This document shows, one piece after another, positions 1-10,610 of a stretch of DNA of 64,000 nt. The notes under the pieces are model-generated. The model was given only the letters and a program-made list of their open reading frames with translations. It had not been told where the DNA came from and did no database searches. The DNA is taken from positions 29,689,501 to 29,753,500 of the forward strand of contig NC_091661.1 of NCBI RefSeq assembly GCF_042453785.1, written 5' to 3'. The position numbers were made by a program, and so were the translations under genes. Source of the stretch: Malus domestica (taxonomy: Eukaryota > Streptophyta > Magnoliopsida > Rosales > Rosaceae). Positions within the stretch are counted from its first letter, which is position 1. Each line of letters starts with the position of its first letter.

Positions 1-127
1 GTGATCTAGTTTTTCATAAATACACATATATATATATATATAATATCTATGTATATATAGACGCTATACAGGGATATGATATCACATTCGTACCTGGATT
101 TTCTTTCCTGACCGTTTTTAATCTCAG
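1..127 (+). other. Intron tail with short TA microsatellite
   Basis: This is the 3' part of an intron of the coiled-coil gene that follows. It holds a short TA run near positions 27-43 and ends in a pyrimidine-rich stretch with acceptor AG at 126-127. The first exon of the gene lies outside the window. Confidence 0.6.
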
Positions 128-3100
128 GTGCCGAAATTGAAGAAGCCTGCTTTGATGCTGTCGCTGGTGCCGGACGACGTCGGAAAGCCGACGGTGAAGC
201 TGGGGAAAGCGGCGGTTCAGGACGGCACCTGCATTTGGGAGAATCCAGTTTTTGAGTCAATGAAGCTGATTGAGGAAGCAAAAACAGGAAAACTGAAGGA
301 GAAGATTTATCACTTCATTGTTTCTAATGTAAGGAAGCGTTTAGTTTTCGGAGTTCTTAAGGGATTCGTCTGGTAACGTTTTAACACTGAGGGGATTGTT
401 GCAGGGATCTTCGAAATCGGGTTATCTCGGAGAAGCTTCAATTGATTTTGCAGATATTGTGGCGGAAACTGAACCGTTAACCGTCACTCTGCCCCTTAAG
501 TTTGCAAATTCCGGTGTAGTTTTACATGTGACAATTCACAGGATTCAGGAAGATGGTGATCAAAGGTGAGAAATGAGAATCCACACTGTCACTCTATTGC
601 TTCTCTAGTTATGATTTGTTTCGGTTTTTCTTTCGCTGTCTCCTTCGCTTGCGCGAGTTAGACATAAGATTTAATCTGATATTCAGGGAAATCGAAGAAG
701 GTGACGATCCAAGTCTGTCACGCCATAGCAGCGTGGGGAACCAAAACGGCAATTGGGATGCAGATGGAAGCAACCACTTACGTTCCAATGAAGTACGGTA
801 TTCCATAGCATTTTCTTTTCGATGAGGTTAACTCAGATGACCTAAAATTTATGAATCCGAGTATGGGAACCTGACTAGGTGTAGTTTACGTTGCTGCAGA
901 ATGGAGGATATGTCCAACGGGACGCTGCTAGTTCCCTGTCACCCCCTGAAGTACAAAATTCCATGCCTCACAATGGACAGGCGGGTGCCAACGTAAGGAA
1001 AACCCATACGCATCAAAAATCAAGCTTGGATTGGTCTTCAGATGGAAGCTTATTTGACTCACTAGACATTGTTGAAGACAAGCTTCCGGCAGAAAGAGTG
1101 CAAGCAGTTTCAGATGTTGATAAACTCAGAAATGAAATTACTGTTCTGAAGAGGCAGGCAGACCTATCGGAACTGGAATTGCAGTCTCTTCGGAAACAAA
1201 TGGCCAAAGAGAGCAATCAAGGGCAGAATCTGTCTAAACAAATTGTTAGCCTTAAAGAGGAGAGAGATGCACTCAAAATGGAATGCGAACAACTTAAGTC
1301 CTCACAGGGACGTAGTAATGGGAAACAGACTTTCAAAAAGATGCAGCCCGAGACTGAGGATACAAGAGCACAGTTAGACGCAATGAAGCAAGAGCTTAGT
1401 TCTGAGAAGAAAGCAAGAACCAATCTTCGCTCACAACTCGCGCACACACAAGACTCAAATTCTGAGTTAGTCCTTGTCGTGAAGGATCTGAAAGATGAAT
1501 TGGGAAAGAAAAATAGAGAAATATTTGATCTTTCAAGCCAGTTAGAAGCTGAAAAAAATTCCAAAATGATGGCAACATATTCTGCAGGAAGAATAAACAA
1601 AGATGATCAGGAAGTGGAATCGTTGAAGCTTGACATCAGAGAACTTCTCGGTGAAATAGACACACACCAGAAAAAGAGGGAAGAGCAGGATATGCGTATA
1701 AAACAGCTCACCTTGGACTGTGACCTTTTAAGGCAGGAAAAATATGACATCTCTAAGAAGTTAGATCGAAACCAAGAAAGAATACGAACAGAGATGGCAA
1801 ATGAGCGAGCAGGTTATATGGCAACTATAAAAGAGCTTGAATCTCAGTTAGAGAGATCAGAAGAAACAATTGAGAAGCAAGCACATGAATTCTCAGAATG
1901 TTTGATGTCCATTCAGGAACTTGAGAGTGAACTTAAGTCTTTGGAGAAGGAACGCGAGATGCAGGCCAAGGGATTTGAAGAAAAACTTGAGGAAGTGATG
2001 AATGCCAAAGTTGAGCAGGAATACAGGGCCATCCAAGCCGAGGAAGAATTGAAGAAGACAAGGTCGAATAATTCTGAAACAGCCGAGCGTCATCAAGAGG
2101 AATTCAGAAAGCTTTCTGTTGAAATGACATCTAAGGTTGATGAAAATGAGAAGCAGGCCACAAAAGCGATGGCAGAGGCTAATGAACTGCGCCGGCAGAA
2201 CAGAGTTTTGGAAGAGATGCTCCAGAAAGCCAACGAACAGTTAGAGCTGATTAAGGACGAGACTGAAGTAAAATTGCAAGATCTTATCAACCAGAATGAA
2301 GTGAAAGCACAGCGTATAGAGCAGATGTCATTGGAACTAGACAATACATCAAAGCACCTTGAAAAAGTAAAGAAGCATGAGGAGGAAGAGCACGAAGCTC
2401 TCTCAATGAAAATTGAAATGCTCGAAACTGAGATAGAAAGGCTCACAGATGAGAATTCTAACTCCAGACAGGAGAAAGAGAAATTGAGAGGAAATTTGGA
2501 ACAAACGAAGAAATTAATTGCAGAAAATGAGATGCTCATCCAGTGTCTGAGTGTTGAAAAGGACAATTTGGAGAAAATATTTGCTTCAGCAAAGCGGGAA
2601 ACAGAGAAAACGCATGAGGAACTTACTAACATTAGATCTTTGAAAGACGAGAAGGAAACTGCAATCACTTCTCTGAACTCCGAAGTGGAAAACCTGAAGA
2701 CCCAGCACAGCAAGTTGAAGGATATGTTGAAAAAGGAAGCATTGGAAAAAGAAAGCTTGAAGAAACAAATATCTCAATTACAGGCTGAGGTACAAAAGAA
2801 AGTCAGCAATTCAAAGAGAACGGTTAAGAATACCAATGGACAAAGGTAAACTCATTTTATCAAGCAAAATTTGACATCTCTGCTTATCTCAACTAAATAT
2901 ATCATTTTATCTGCGTACCACTTTTTTTTGTTTTTTCTGTGTTGACAATATGCATGTACATGCAAGCACAAACACAAACAGTCACCAGTAAAAGTAGAGT
3001 GCAACTTTTCGGAATAGTTATTTAACTTCATTTCACTTCACAGGAAAGTAGAAGATTGCTCGGTGAAGGAGTTGAAAGCCACCAGTGATGAGAAGAAGTA

Positions 3101-3275
3101 TACAGATTTGATGACTGAATTGACATTGCTGAAAGAAAGAAACAAATCTATGGAAAACGAACTGAAGGAAATGGAAGAAAGATATTCGGAGATAAGTCTT
3201 AGATTCGCAGAGGTTGAAGGTGAAAGGCAACAACTTGTAATGACTGTGCGTAACCTCAGAAACAGTAAGAACTAG
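128..3275 (+). CDS. NT-C2 domain coiled-coil protein (5' partial)
   Basis: Myosin-heavy-chain-like plant protein with an N-terminal NT-C2 (EEIG1/EHBP1-type) membrane-binding domain and a long coiled coil. Visible exons are 128-328, 405-565, 687-792, 900-2845 and 3044-3275; all junctions are GT/AG and in phase, and the stop is 3273-3275. Exons one to three encode the C2-like beta sandwich (VPKLKKPALMLSLVPDD, then GSSKSGYLGEASIDFAD). The 1.9-kb exon is almost all Glu/Lys/Leu heptads, so it should form an extended rod. The last exon ends VRNLRNSKN, as relatives do. About 290 residues short of 1,200 is not implied: the visible part is about 880 residues and only a short first exon is missing. The family resembles Arabidopsis At5g52280/At1g63300 (from memory); a role in tethering or organelle movement is inferred. 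Reading frame intact. It converges on the SHOC1 locus. Confidence 0.9.
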
Positions 3276-3943
3276 CTTCCTCTGAGGTTTTGAACCTTGG
3301 ACAATGTACAGAATTGCAGCTGGATATGCTGAGCACTAGAGCAAATATCCAGGTGGAACTATTCGACTGCAGAATGTCCAAAGGTTAATAAGTAGGCTGT
3401 GAAGCAATAGACATTAATTTTTCACAAACCTGTTGTTCATCATTTTCCAATTTGAATCATGACAGAATCACCGAAGTCTGGAACCCCGAAAGATGAAGAT
3501 CCAGGATTCATAACTGAGTGGAGATTTCATGAATATTGTACCATTTTCATTATATTAACACAGTTTTTGTATCACACAGGCATTACTCATTCATTTGTGC
3601 TATTTGTCTAAAGGATGTAATAGAAAACGTTATTGATTTTCTGAAACTGACTAGTTTGTGACACGAATTTCTCAAAAGAGCTTTTAAGAAAATGCTCAAT
3701 CTTACCTATATAAGAGGCCAATATATTTCAACCATTTTGTCATTAATATTAATTACAGACTTGGGACTTCCAGACAGAGCTACGAAAGTACTGACTCGGA
3801 AAGAGAGATGCAAACAGAGATCATTTTATTTTCTGGCCAGGTAAACATAAAAAGAAACAAATACCATTTTTCTGTAGTAATTGGGAAGCAACCTAAAACC
3901 ATGATCCTATACCATAAGCTCTGAACCAACACACCTCGCCGTT
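3276..3943. other. Convergent 3' regions, no coding sequence
   Basis: The gap holds the 3' UTR of the coiled-coil gene (+) and the 3' flank of the SHOC1 locus (-). A possible spliced 3' UTR segment of the coiled-coil gene follows an acceptor-like pyrimidine tract and AG near 3466. No other gene is visible. Confidence 0.5.
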
Positions 3944-6900
3944 TCAAGTTTGAATCTGAAACATTTTCCCGACTCCATGACCTCCATCACTCCACGCCAG
4001 CTTAGTTGGGTTTCCACTATCATTCGTTGCAAAAGATAGTGTCTGCAGTTGATCAAGTGTAAAAGACTTCAGTACGAAACTGTCAATGATTCAATGATAG
4101 GAATACCATCTATGCATGTGATTTATAATACAAGAAAAACAGACTACCAAGATGCCAAAAGGGATATGAGACAAACCTGTCTTGCTCTTTTGTCAAGAGG
4201 TGTCCACGCAGTAAGGGGAGGAGCTGAGTTATTTTCATTTTTGGGTGACCTTGAAGATTGTAAAGGTCGCTTCTGCCTCTTTCCTTCTGGTAATTTTCTT
4301 GGAGTGTTGCCACCTTGGTACTTGTAAAAATCAAGAATAGACTGACTTCTTCTCTTGGTAACCTTCGATACATTCCCTGGATAACCCAAATTAGGGCCGG
4401 TTAAGTCACCAGGAAGGGACTGCTGACGCAACCTGCTCTTTTCCTTGATTCTGTTCAGAAACTCTATTGTCCAGGGAGTATTTTGCTGTGAACTGCCTGA
4501 GCGAAGAGCTTTTGAGAGTGGTGTTCCACCATAATGTGATATATCATTCTGGTAGATATGTAGCCCTTGCTTTCGTCCATAAGGTGATATATCATTCTCG
4601 TGAAAATGTATCCCTTGGGATTTTCCCCCAGAACTCTTCATGAAAGTCTCCTCTGAGGGCATGTTACGGTTTGTTAAGTGGAAAACATCATGTTCGAGAT
4701 CTGTATCTGAGTAATTGTTGCTCCAACTTGCGAAATTTTTCTCAGGCCTTCTGCAGAACACCAAACAGTTGGAGTTGAGTTGATTTCAGCAGCTGTTGGG
4801 AAAGTAAGGCGACTGCTCGAAGCAAATGACAATTTTCTTGCAGCTTTAGACCTCCTTGTGGAATCCATTTCCAACTCAGGCATCTGAGATGAGAAGTTCA
4901 TGGAGTTGCCAATAAAAGAAAAGTCCTCATCTAATACAAGACTGTCTGTTAGGTCAATAACTTCCCCTTTTAGGTCCTCATGCAGAACTTCAGTGTTCTT
5001 CTTGTTATAGCAATCAAAATTCTTCATGATAGGCATATCTGATCCCCGTTTCTGACCTGACAGCTTATCCTTCAACGATGAACAGGACCTTTTTATCTCG
5101 TTTAATACCTGAGGCCCTTTGGAGATTTGAGAATCATATGGCTTGAAAACCTTAGAAGGATACATCATCATATCCATATCCAAACCCTCTTGATCAAACA
5201 AATCATTCTGAGAGAACCTAGACTTTCGGAACTCTATCAATTATTTTGGGGCTTTTTGACATACATGAATCAGTTAGCTTGGAAGCTGTTGAAGGATGCA
5301 AGATGCGGGTACTGAATTGGTTGAACGGCTCCAGGTGCAAGAATTCATTCGTTGGTAACTCATATTTGTCAGGACTACCATTGTATTTTCGCTTCTTTCT
5401 TTCCGAAACAATATTCAAATTATATCTTCCTGAGTCCGGACTTGAAGACACTGAAGAGGAGCAGTCTGTCATAATTGATTTAGAATCTGCCGGTTCACCA
5501 TATTTGCATAAAGCACTAAATAGTGTGATACTTTCATCAGGAACGTGATATTTTTGGAGTACACTCATCCTGGTTTCATGGGACGATTCAAGAAACTCTT
5601 TGAGCAAGCCTCCTGAAGACAGTATTGCATGAGCTGTCAAAGCATTTACTGAAGGAAGTTTGGTAAGGAATGATTCTGCAAGACTTTCCAACTCAGGCAT
5701 TCGAGGATACATAAACCTTGTCAACTTCGGGGCATGTCCCATGCAGCTCAGTACAATTTCATCAGTCAACTCAGATGAATACGAGTTGAAAAGCTGCAAA
5801 TCAATTCCCAGGCACGCTGCTGCTGCATAAAGTCCATCTGAGGACTCCATTATAGTGGAGAGGAAGCTGTTTTCTCCTCAAAGACCTGTTGGAAGAGAAA
5901 TACAAGAATAAGAAGAATTTCTATCAGTTCAATGTAGAAAAAGCAAACAAAAAAAGTAAAAACTACGAATATAGTTTTGTTAACTACCATAAAGCAGCCA
6001 CTGAAAGTGAAACTCAGCAACGTCAAAACATTTGTGGCAATGTTCTCAATGCACAGAGGTAAGTATGAAGAAGCTTCATCAAGAGTGGTTGCTTTCTGTC
6101 CAATGTTTTTGCAGTCATACCACACTAAACAAATTGCAGAACTGATGAGGTAAATCTGAATCATGTTCTACTAATTGTACCCCTTCTTTCTCCATTGCAA
6201 GAATTTTTTTTGTAGGTACTTCTTCTAGACACTATCACTTCCTTATCAAGATTTTGAGTGTTTACAACAATGACAATCTCAGGGAAAGAAGCCATGCTGT
6301 GCTGAAAAAGCTCAGCTTCCATTGCAGATGGCATAGAAAGATTAGGTAGGGGCATACTGCTAGCTTCTTCTTCATCTGCACCTTCTTTATATGTCATATC
6401 ATTCTTTTCATGACCAGGAAAAATGTCCAAGAGTTCCTCTGATTGCTGATCATTCATGTTCACAACTGGAGGAGATATAGAATAAGACTGCTCTCCCTGG
6501 GCATACACCTGGTGTTAGCATATTTGAATAGAGAGGTAAGTGAGTTGGAATTAATTAGCTATCCATAAATGAAACAAATAAATAATGAGATTAATGAGGG
6601 ACGGATAAATTCAAATAATTAATGATTAAACCTTTGGAAATGTAGCATTAGCAACTGTGGTAACTGCACAATTACTGTTTCCACCTGTAGAGGCCTTCTG
6701 GGGATTCAAGAAAAAGTCGATATCATTGAATCGTGACATAGACTTGAAAAGTGAGGAAGCCCTCTCAGCACCTCTTTTATCAATCTGCTCTCCATTTTTT
6801 TTCTGTGCAAAAGTGCTGCCTGACAATTCGGCTGAAGTATCTCCAAGATGACCAGCAAGCATAGGAATACCATCAGAGGGCAACTCCTGTAATTCTTTGT

Positions 6901-9416
6901 TTTCTTCTGTAGTAAACTCCTCTACAGCATCATCGGAGAAAGCAAAATCATACACCTGCATTCCATCATTATAGGAGTCCCAATCAAAACAGTGCTCAGT
7001 GAATTTGTATCCTCCAAGATTTTCTGATGGGAGAAAGAAATTTGACAATTACATTTATCTTTCTCGAGAAAATGCCAATCCAAGTAAATCCTATCTGATG
7101 CAGATAGGGGCAGCAGCGGTAAGTTAGTGTTTCCTCCATAACAACATATGATGAACATATCTTTTCATGATCAGAGAGAACAGGCACGGGCAATGATTTG
7201 AATGTGTCATCGACCAGGGCTAGCTCATGACTAACAATCAAAGTATTGAAGTTTATGTCTCCACTAAACATCCAGTCACAGGTTTCTGGTTCATTTGCTG
7301 TTTGTGTACTAATGAGGACTTCAAAATGGTGAGATGAGTCCAAATCAAGAATCTGAGATTCTTCAAAAACAACCGGGCTTAGAGATTGGAAAGAAGCAAC
7401 TGTGGACGCCCCTTGATATGTGACGTCTCCCTGAATCTGTGGCATTTCCACCATACTTAATAAATCCATTTCAGGAGTAATGTCAAGGGACCCGAGATCA
7501 GATAGAAGATCTAAAAGATATTATGATATCCCGTATTCCTTTGTACCCAAGAGCTCCTCGCCATTCAGCTTATCTTTTTTATCCCATTGCTGGGGCTCAA
7601 TATTTTCATATACAGAAGAAAGTTCACCCCCTACAGACAAACCCATGAAAGTTGGCAGAGTTATCTCATTTGGTTCTAATACAGGGAAATTCTGATAGAA
7701 GTGCATTTGGTCCTTGTAAGAACAATCATCTTCAAACATATAAGCCTTTTGATCCGTGGAATACTCTGAATGAAAGTCTTCAACTGTATGAACTGACTCA
7801 TGAACTTCCCAAAGGATACTTCACTGTAAGATTGAGCATTTCCTGAAAGAACACATTACCACATAACAGCCCTTACACAAAATTTAATATCAGTGACTTG
7901 TTAACTATCAAGCTGACTGAGGAGAATGGAAAAAACAACAAAATTTGCACCGTAAACTTGATATGTTACATGAATCCCAAAATGAAACTTAGTCAACCCA
8001 ACTCCTTCCATAACTATAATTATTCCAAGATCCACCCCTTCCCCATCAAATGTCTATCCAAAGAATGACATAAGTTAAAAACCTTGGAATCGCTTTATCT
8101 AATATGATAATCAACAAAAAAGAAACTACGGTTATACTTATTACAATGTCAATATTAAAATTTACTAACACGTACAAGAAGGACAAGTCACTGGGAGGTT
8201 GGGACGTGCCAGTGTTATTTGTCATGCGTCAACTAATTAGAAAGAGTGAAGCAAATTATAACTGAATCATAAATTTATGAGAAACATACTAAATTATTCT
8301 CAGTTTCTGGAACTTCTTCTGAAAGAAACGGGAGCTCCTCTTTCTCATAAATGTAAGCATTTTCCTGCACATACGAGACAAGATATTACGGATGCAGAAC
8401 CAAATTGTCCATTAGCAACTGGTTAGTAGACATTCAGTTTACCAAGAATACATCCAACTCTGGTGTTTCTAATCGGAGCACTTCCAATGGGTGTGCATCT
8501 TTCTCTGCATCTCTTCTGCCATTATCCTTCTACAGTAACATAAGCTTGACTTCTCAGACAAGCACAAACATGATAAAAAGTTGTTAAATATGAGAATTCC
8601 ATTGGCATACTTTTCGGAATGCAGTCTCCAGAGTCTCGGAGCCAAAAGTTATCTGATCCTCCAACCCCTTTTCGTTTTTGAGGTCCTCGGCTTTCGTCTG
8701 CAGGTCATAGCAAACAAACACGTTATATAAAAACGGTATACGAATACCACTAATTACCCGAACTACTTTAGCATATAAGTTCAGTTTCAGAATTCGTAAA
8801 CTTCTATCAACTTTGACATCAAAGCAAGAGCTGCCCTATGCGGTTAACTAAAGGAGTAATTATAAGCTTCATACAATTCTGGATTTATTTTTTGTTCTGA
8901 TACATAATACGATAGCAGCCAAACAAAACCTATGATTAGATTGAATAATCAAACTCCGTAATCTATTTTTCTTTCAACAATAACAAACGCAATAATCCGA
9001 TAATTCAAATTTTAATCCAAATTAAGTTCAATGATCAACTGCATTACGAATAATCAACAAATTCCTAATCTGATTCAGCACATTACCTCCGAAAACCGCA
9101 GCTCACGGCTGCCGGAATCGAAACTTCTAGAACTCGGAGACGGATCGCCGGCGTCGAAGTCCGCGACATCGAGAACGATATTCTGAGGAAGAACATCGGA
9201 GAAGAACTTGGTGAGAGCGGCCGCGATCGGAAATTGCTCGATTTGGAGCGAGACTTCGAGTTCGGAGTGGAAGCGGAGGTGGTGGAGGCCGTCGAAGGCG
9301 GTGGAGAGATTGGAGGGAGGGAGGGGAAGAATCGGGAGGTGGAGGAAGGTTAGGGATTCCAGGGCTTGGATTGGAGTGGCGATGAAGTAGTCGATGTTAA
9401 GGTAGCGTGTTCGCAT
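3944..9416 (-). pseudogene. SHOC1: SHOC1 (ZIP2/XPF-like meiotic crossover factor), disrupted
   Basis: SHOC1 is an XPF-like ZMM protein that works with PTD to stabilise class I crossover intermediates. Homologous coding runs along the whole span. Clean exons: 9416-9087 (start MRTRYLNIDYF), 8697-8611, 8529-8443, 8364-8290; terminal exon 4042-3944 (TLSFATNDSGNPTKLAW, stop 3946-3944). The HhH-like part (PSVNALTAHAILSSGG) lies near 5,660-5,600. Between about 7,810 and 4,177 the reading frame cannot be kept: an in-frame TAA sits at 7523-7521, and frame changes without usable introns occur near 7,110, 7,040, 6,208 (A8 run), 6,160, 5,870, 5,238 and 4,745 (A5 run). An in-frame TGA also blocks the obvious acceptor near 7,850. 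The pieces sum to roughly 1,150 residues, against about 1,600 in Arabidopsis (from memory), so a central part may be missing between 6,632 and 6,508. Alternative: assembly indels. The other host genes here are intact, which favours real decay. Confidence 0.75.
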
Positions 9417-9773
9417 TTCAGCTTCAAATTTTTGAGACGCGACGGACTGGTTTGGTTTCAGAGGAATTCAGTTTGGCGCGTTAAATTTCCGCCGTTATAT
9501 TGATACGATGGGGATGTTTGAGCTAAAAGGCGCTTGGTGCGCACTATGCCACTGGAACGTGGGCACTCTATCTTGCGTTAGATGGATTATGTCCAAAACG
9601 GTCTTGGCATCCAACGGTATCTGTTTAATCACGGATAACATTATGGTGATATTTTCTCATACGACACATCTATACTTTTATCTAAGAGAATATATTTTAT
9701 AAATTTTTTTGATGTTTTATTTATTTATCAATATATTGTCATCATCTAAGCTAACAAACTTCTCTTTGTCCGA

Positions 9774-9946
9774 AAAGGATCCTATAGATCTTGCAATCGT
9801 GTTTGTTCATTGTATATCGTGCGGTCATTTTTTGTTAGATACTATTTATATTTGAATTTTAAATTTTAAATTTTAAATAATTTTTTACAGCACAATGTAC
9901 GATGAATGGACACGATTGCGAGAGCCCTAGGATCTCCAGATTATTT
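9774..9946. mobile_element. Palindromic MITE, GGATCC family (copy 1)
   Basis: The left arm carries GATCTTGCAATCGTGT and CATTGTATATCGTGCGGTCA; the right arm carries the inverted counterpart (ACAATGTACGATGAATGGA, then CACGATTGCGAGAG). The centre is AT-rich. Three more copies lie near 46.4, 49.1 and 53.3 kb. This copy is short and its outermost ends are unclear. Confidence 0.65.
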
Positions 9947-10108
9947 TCCTTCTTTGTCAATTAAAAAAACATGAAAAGAAAATTTAATATTCTATTACAA
10001 AATAAAATTATAGACAATAATGTAATTGAACTTTCAATAGTGTACGTATCGATAGTCATTATCATGTCAATATTCATTTTTTTTCTTAAACTAAGGTCTT
10101 TTTACAGG

Positions 10109-10272
10109 GTAATGCTAAACAAGTCAACTATTTAAACTAAATTTTATAAACTATATGATGTAGTTGTTGATAATTAAATTCTTTCTAAGTATTAGTTAAC
10201 GTGCTTATTTCTTTTGATGATATATCACTTAATTTACAAATTTACTCTAAAATTTGATTTACCTAACATTAC
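10109..10272. mobile_element. Small TIR MITE, GTAATGCTA family
   Basis: The ends are inverted (GGTAATGCTA at the left, CCTAACATTAC at the right) and the arms match again inside (AAATTTTATAAACT against AAATTTACTCTAAAATTT). The same family appears once in each unit of the 28.5-33.6 kb triplication (near 29,985, 31,366 and 33,118). Confidence 0.55.
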
Positions 10273-10395
10273 TACTTATATTGCCAAAAAAATCCTCTAT
10301 CCTTACCTATCTCCAACATGTCAAATGTTGTAACCCTAGCTAGCAATCAGTTATGGCAAAACTGCATGAGATTATCCATTACACAAAACCAGAAA

Positions 10396-10445
10396 GCCAC
10401 GTATAGTGGGTAGGGGCTACGTGGCCGGTTATTCTCCTACGTGTC
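10396..10445 (+). promoter_or_regulatory. Three ACGT (ABRE-like) boxes, 20 bp apart
   Basis: ACGT cores lie at 10399-10402 (CCACGTAT), 10419-10422 (CTACGTGGCC) and 10439-10442 (CTACGTGTCT), about 170-210 bp upstream of the LTI65-like start codon. The second and third are ACGTG ABRE cores of the kind bound by ABF/AREB bZIP factors. The exact 20-bp spacing puts all three near the same face of the helix. ABA, drought and cold control is inferred from the boxes and from the known behaviour of RD29B/LTI65 genes. Confidence 0.7.
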
Positions 10446-10610
10446 TCGCTCCCAGAGCGACAGAGCCATGCAAAGGTGGCAGAAGGAGCCTCTGTGTTTA
10501 CCGTTAAAGCCAGTCCCTCTAAACCTCCACTTTCACTGATCTGTTTTGTACACTACTGATCTGTTCTGCAAGCTTAAAGCGCAACACAATCTTTTACTCG
10601 CATTTGAATC

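Noticed and set aside
2093-2713. A 206-codon minus-strand open frame opposite the coiled-coil exon
   Set aside because: Ser/Phe-rich antisense shadow of a Glu/Lys-rich coiled coil; no family resemblance and no own splice or promoter context.
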